Of a DNA stretch of 7,807 nucleotides, positions 6,174-7,807 are shown one piece after another. The notes beneath the pieces are model-generated. The model worked only from the letters and a program-made list of their open reading frames with translations, did not search any database and was not told where the DNA came from. This DNA comes from Candidatus Krumholzibacteriia bacterium. GTDB taxonomy: Bacteria; Krumholzibacteriota; Krumholzibacteriia; LZORAL124-64-63. Position 1 is the stretch's first letter; the number at the start of each line of letters is the position of its first letter. The DNA is taken from positions 1 to 7,807 of the forward strand of contig JALUJS010000509.1 of assembly GCA_027056825.1 (NCBI GenBank), in the 5' to 3' direction. The position numbers and the translations under genes were made by a program.

Positions 6174-6682
6174 GGCCGGCGACCGATCTCGGCCAGGTAG
6201 GCCGCCACCTGTTCGACGGCCGCCTCCGCGTCGGGAACAACGCGCCAGCGGGAAGGCTGCCCCGGGGAGGCGCAGGCGTCCAGGAAGGCGGCGCCCGGAT
6301 CGAAGTCCAGCAGGACCACGGGGCGGCCGAAGCGCAGGGCCATGGCGATCTCGCTCAGGGTGCCGCCGTTGCCCCGGCAGGCCACCACCACGTGGCTGCC
6401 CAGGATGTTGACCACGTTGCGGCCCGCCCCCAGGCCGGTGGGAATCACGATGTCCAGCCCCGCGGCCGCCGCGTCACGGTCGTCGTCGAACAGCACGCCC
6501 ACGGTCAGGCCCCCTGCCTCGTGGGCCCCGGTGATGCTGGCCTGCATGACTCCCGTGGGCCGGCCTCCCGAAAGCAGGACCCAGCCGCGGCGGGCGATGA
6601 GGCCGCCCAGTTCCCGGGCCTGGGCCACGGTGCGCTCGTCGGCGCTCGACCCGCCCATCACCCCGATCACGGTGCGGCTCAT
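6170..6682 (-). CDS. SLOG/LOG-like Rossmann protein, TIGR00725 (DprA/Smf-related family 1) type
   Basis: The 170-residue protein opens with a Rossmann strand and glycine loop, VIGVMGGSS (5-13), then has LLSGGRPTGVMQA (36-48), PTGLGAGRNVVNI (81-93) and RGNGGTLSEIAMALRFGRPVV (103-123). These are the landmarks of the TIGR00725 branch of the SLOG superfamily, related to LOG phosphoribohydrolases and to DprA. LOG enzymes hydrolyse nucleoside monophosphates such as cytokinin precursors. The reaction of this branch is not established to my knowledge, and nucleotide binding or cleavage is an inference. The usual PGGxGTxxE-type box is changed to RGNGGTLSE, keeping Gly-Thr and Glu111. No signal peptide or membrane segment is present. 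GGAGG (6689-6693) lies 6 nt before the ATG, which overlaps the DUF4230 stop as ATGA. Its own stop overlaps the next start the same way. Confidence 0.88.
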   Translation of the reverse strand: MSRTVIGVMGGSSADERTVAQARELGGLIARRGWVLLSGGRPTGVMQASITGAHEAGGLTVGVLFDDDRDAAAAGLDIVIPTGLGAGRNVVNILGSHVVVACRGNGGTLSEIAMALRFGRPVVLLDFDPGAAFLDACASPGQPSRWRVVPDAEAAVEQVAAYLAEIGRRP

Positions 6683-7416
6683 GATCCACCTCCAGCGTCA
6701 CCCACTCCGGCCTCGTCCAGCATGCCCTCGATGCGCGAGGAATCCACTTCGGGGGCGAACTCGCCCCCGCGCAGGAACTCGCATTCGACATGCGCGACGC
6801 CCAGGCCCTGGGCCAGCATGGTCAGGGTGCGGGACGCCGAGCGCTGGGCCTCGGCCTCGGCCTTGCGCACCAGTTCGCCGGCCAGGCCCCGCGCCTGCTG
6901 GCGGGTCTCGGAGATGAGCTTGTTCTTGGCGTCCACGCTGAACCCGCCGGTGATGAAGCGGCCCAGCAGGTCAGGCATCAACCACGGAAGCAACTCCGTC
7001 TTGTCCTCGCTGTGGATACGCATGTCGCGGATCAGGACCGCGTGGCGGCACGGGGGCAGCGTCAGCCGGAAGCCGTCGCCCTGTTCGGTGATGGCGAAGC
7101 GCGGATCGGTCAGGTCGTAGCGGAAATCCACGTCGAACTCGATGACCAGGGTGATGCGCTGGGACGACAGCAGCCAGTTCAGGTACTTCTTCCCGAAGTC
7201 CCCGAACCAGTGGTCGCTGGCCGTCAACACCTCCTTGGTCATGATGCGGAAGACGCTCAGTTCGCCCACCGCGCGCATGCTGGTGATGAAGCTCTGGCGG
7301 CTGACCACCACGGGCCCGGCCTTGCCGCCGCGCCCGCGCCGGGCGAATCGATACCCCAGCCAGCCGGCGAGGGCGGCAATCAGGCCGCCGCCGAAGCCCA
7401 GCAGCACGTTGCTCAC
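6679..7416 (-). CDS. membrane-anchored DUF4230 family protein
   Basis: The 245-residue protein begins with one glycine/alanine-rich membrane segment (about 4-22) followed by a basic stretch, RFARRGRGGK (23-32), so the anchor probably leaves a soluble body. Residues 40-215 match what I know of DUF4230: an opening VGELSVFRI (50-58), an alternating beta region ITLVIEFDVDFRYDL (88-102), FRLTLPPCRHAVLI (116-129), and a long helical stretch rich in Ala, Glu, Arg and Lys (163-195). The function of the family is unknown. The start is GTG at 7416-7414, supported by GGAGG (7423-7427) 6 nt upstream and by the membrane segment starting at once. The gene leads the ATGA-coupled trio, so it is probably made together with the SLOG protein and the PLP enzyme. 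Topology (inside or outside) is uncertain. The basic flank after the segment suggests a cytoplasmic body. Confidence 0.8.
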   Translation of the reverse strand: MSNVLLGFGGGLIAALAGWLGYRFARRGRGGKAGPVVVSRQSFITSMRAVGELSVFRIMTKEVLTASDHWFGDFGKKYLNWLLSSQRITLVIEFDVDFRYDLTDPRFAITEQGDGFRLTLPPCRHAVLIRDMRIHSEDKTELLPWLMPDLLGRFITGGFSVDAKNKLISETRQQARGLAGELVRKAEAEAQRSASRTLTMLAQGLGVAHVECEFLRGGEFAPEVDSSRIEGMLDEAGVGDAGGGS

Positions 7417-7513
7417 CGGTCACCTCCGTCGTCCATCGCTACAGGCACACGAATCCAACCCGCAGAGGATGGCAAACATGGGGGTGATGGGCAAGGGAGG
7501 ATCCCCGCAGGGA
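7417..7513 (-). other. 97-bp spacer before the coupled trio
   Basis: This spacer separates the receiver-like gene from DUF4230. It holds the DUF4230 ribosome site and a 6-bp hairpin (7500-7505 with 7510-7515) touching the receiver-like gene's stop codon, without a U-run. No promoter boxes were convincing, so read-through from the upstream gene is likely but not shown. Confidence 0.35.
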
Positions 7514-7807
7514 TCAGACGACCAGGTTCGGCAGGACCTGTTCCAGCTGCTCCCGGGAGAAGACCACCGGAAGGCGGGGCAGATCCGCATGCCCCTGGGG
7601 CGCGGCCGCCCCCGGATCCAGCAGCAGGACCACCTCGGCGTTCAGCGCGGACAGGAAGGTCATGAGCTGGTCGAACTTGGCCGCGGTCATGCACTGCGGG
7701 TCCACCAACACCACGTCCACGGCCTCGCTGCCCGCGGCGTTGTTGAACAGGTCCTCCATGGGATACATCCGGTGCCCCATGTACTGGAGGATGGTCGCCA
7801 CCCACTC
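7514..7807 (-). CDS. C-terminal part of a receiver-like (CheY-fold) protein, truncated by the window edge
   Basis: The frame is open from the window edge to a TGA at 7516-7514, giving 97 codons, and continues upstream of the window. The visible order of elements fits a response-regulator receiver lacking its first strand: helix EWVATILQYMG, strand HRMYPMED, helix, strand VDVVLVDPQ (the Asp of DPQ sits at the usual phosphoacceptor position), helix AAKFDQLMTFLSAL, strand AEVVLLLDPG, strand LPVVFSREQ and last helix LEQVLPNLVV. The usual Thr/Ser after strand 4 and the Lys of the KPF-type motif after strand 5 are not seen, so it may be a pseudo-receiver. A GTG at 7801-7799 could be read as a start but no ribosome site can be seen, and the fold needs more N-terminal sequence. 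No output domain follows, so it is probably a stand-alone or C-terminal receiver. Other Rossmann-like folds are possible. Confidence 0.5.
   Translation of the reverse strand, partial: EWVATILQYMGHRMYPMEDLFNNAAGSEAVDVVLVDPQCMTAAKFDQLMTFLSALNAEVVLLLDPGAAAPQGHADLPRLPVVFSREQLEQVLPNLVV

Noticed and set aside
4341..6200. 619-codon plus-strand frame over the end of the peptidase and antisense to the PLP-enzyme gene
   Set aside because: Compositionally biased, no domain or plausible ribosome site, and the genes on both strands beneath it are clear.
7413..7805. 130-codon minus-strand frame overlapping the receiver-like gene and ending at the DUF4230 start
   Set aside because: Gly/Pro/Arg-rich shadow of the receiver-like frame. 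Its last seven codons form an ATG-to-TGA mini-frame overlapping the DUF4230 GTG, but the ribosome site inside it fits initiation at the GTG.

Overview
The window is high-GC bacterial DNA with complete genes on both strands and almost no spare sequence outside a few AT-rich control regions. Two tandem genes for small exported proteins look like the secreted proteins common in uncultured FCB-related candidate phyla (Krumholzibacteriota- or Eisenbacteria-like). That assignment rests on protein style alone and is tentative. Signal peptides ending in Ala-X-Ala, clear AGGAGG-type ribosome sites and sigma70-like boxes fit a Gram-negative-type bacterium.

Layout. Positions 1-211 hold a possible terminator of an upstream gene and a promoter-like region. 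Positions 212-1024 (+) encode a divergent crotonase-fold protein. A 15-bp perfect palindrome (1061-1094) separates it from the convergent minus-strand gene at 1123-1713. That gene and the one at 1990-2583 (-) are paralogues of 196 and 197 residues. An intrinsic terminator (1929-1968) follows the second gene, and a promoter-like site (1788-1815) precedes the first, so they look like two separate transcription units. A 333-bp divergent region follows, with inverted repeats and competing hairpins, and leads to an exported S9-family serine peptidase (2917-4992, +).

The peptidase converges with a minus-strand gene cluster. The stop codons are 17 bp apart, and an 11-bp-stem palindrome (5013-5040) covers the end of the last cluster gene. 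In transcription order the cluster is: the 3' part of a receiver-like protein that runs off the window (7514-7807), a membrane-anchored DUF4230 protein (6679-7416), a TIGR00725-type SLOG/LOG-like protein (6170-6682), and a MalY/PatB-type PLP C-S lyase or aminotransferase (5010-6173). The last three are joined by ATGA stop/start overlaps and are very probably translationally coupled.

No mobile element, CRISPR array, tRNA or rRNA was seen. The least explained items are the paralogous secreted pair with a shared C-terminal motif, the crotonase lacking both classical glutamates, the DUF4230-SLOG-PLP coupled trio, and the structured peptidase leader.
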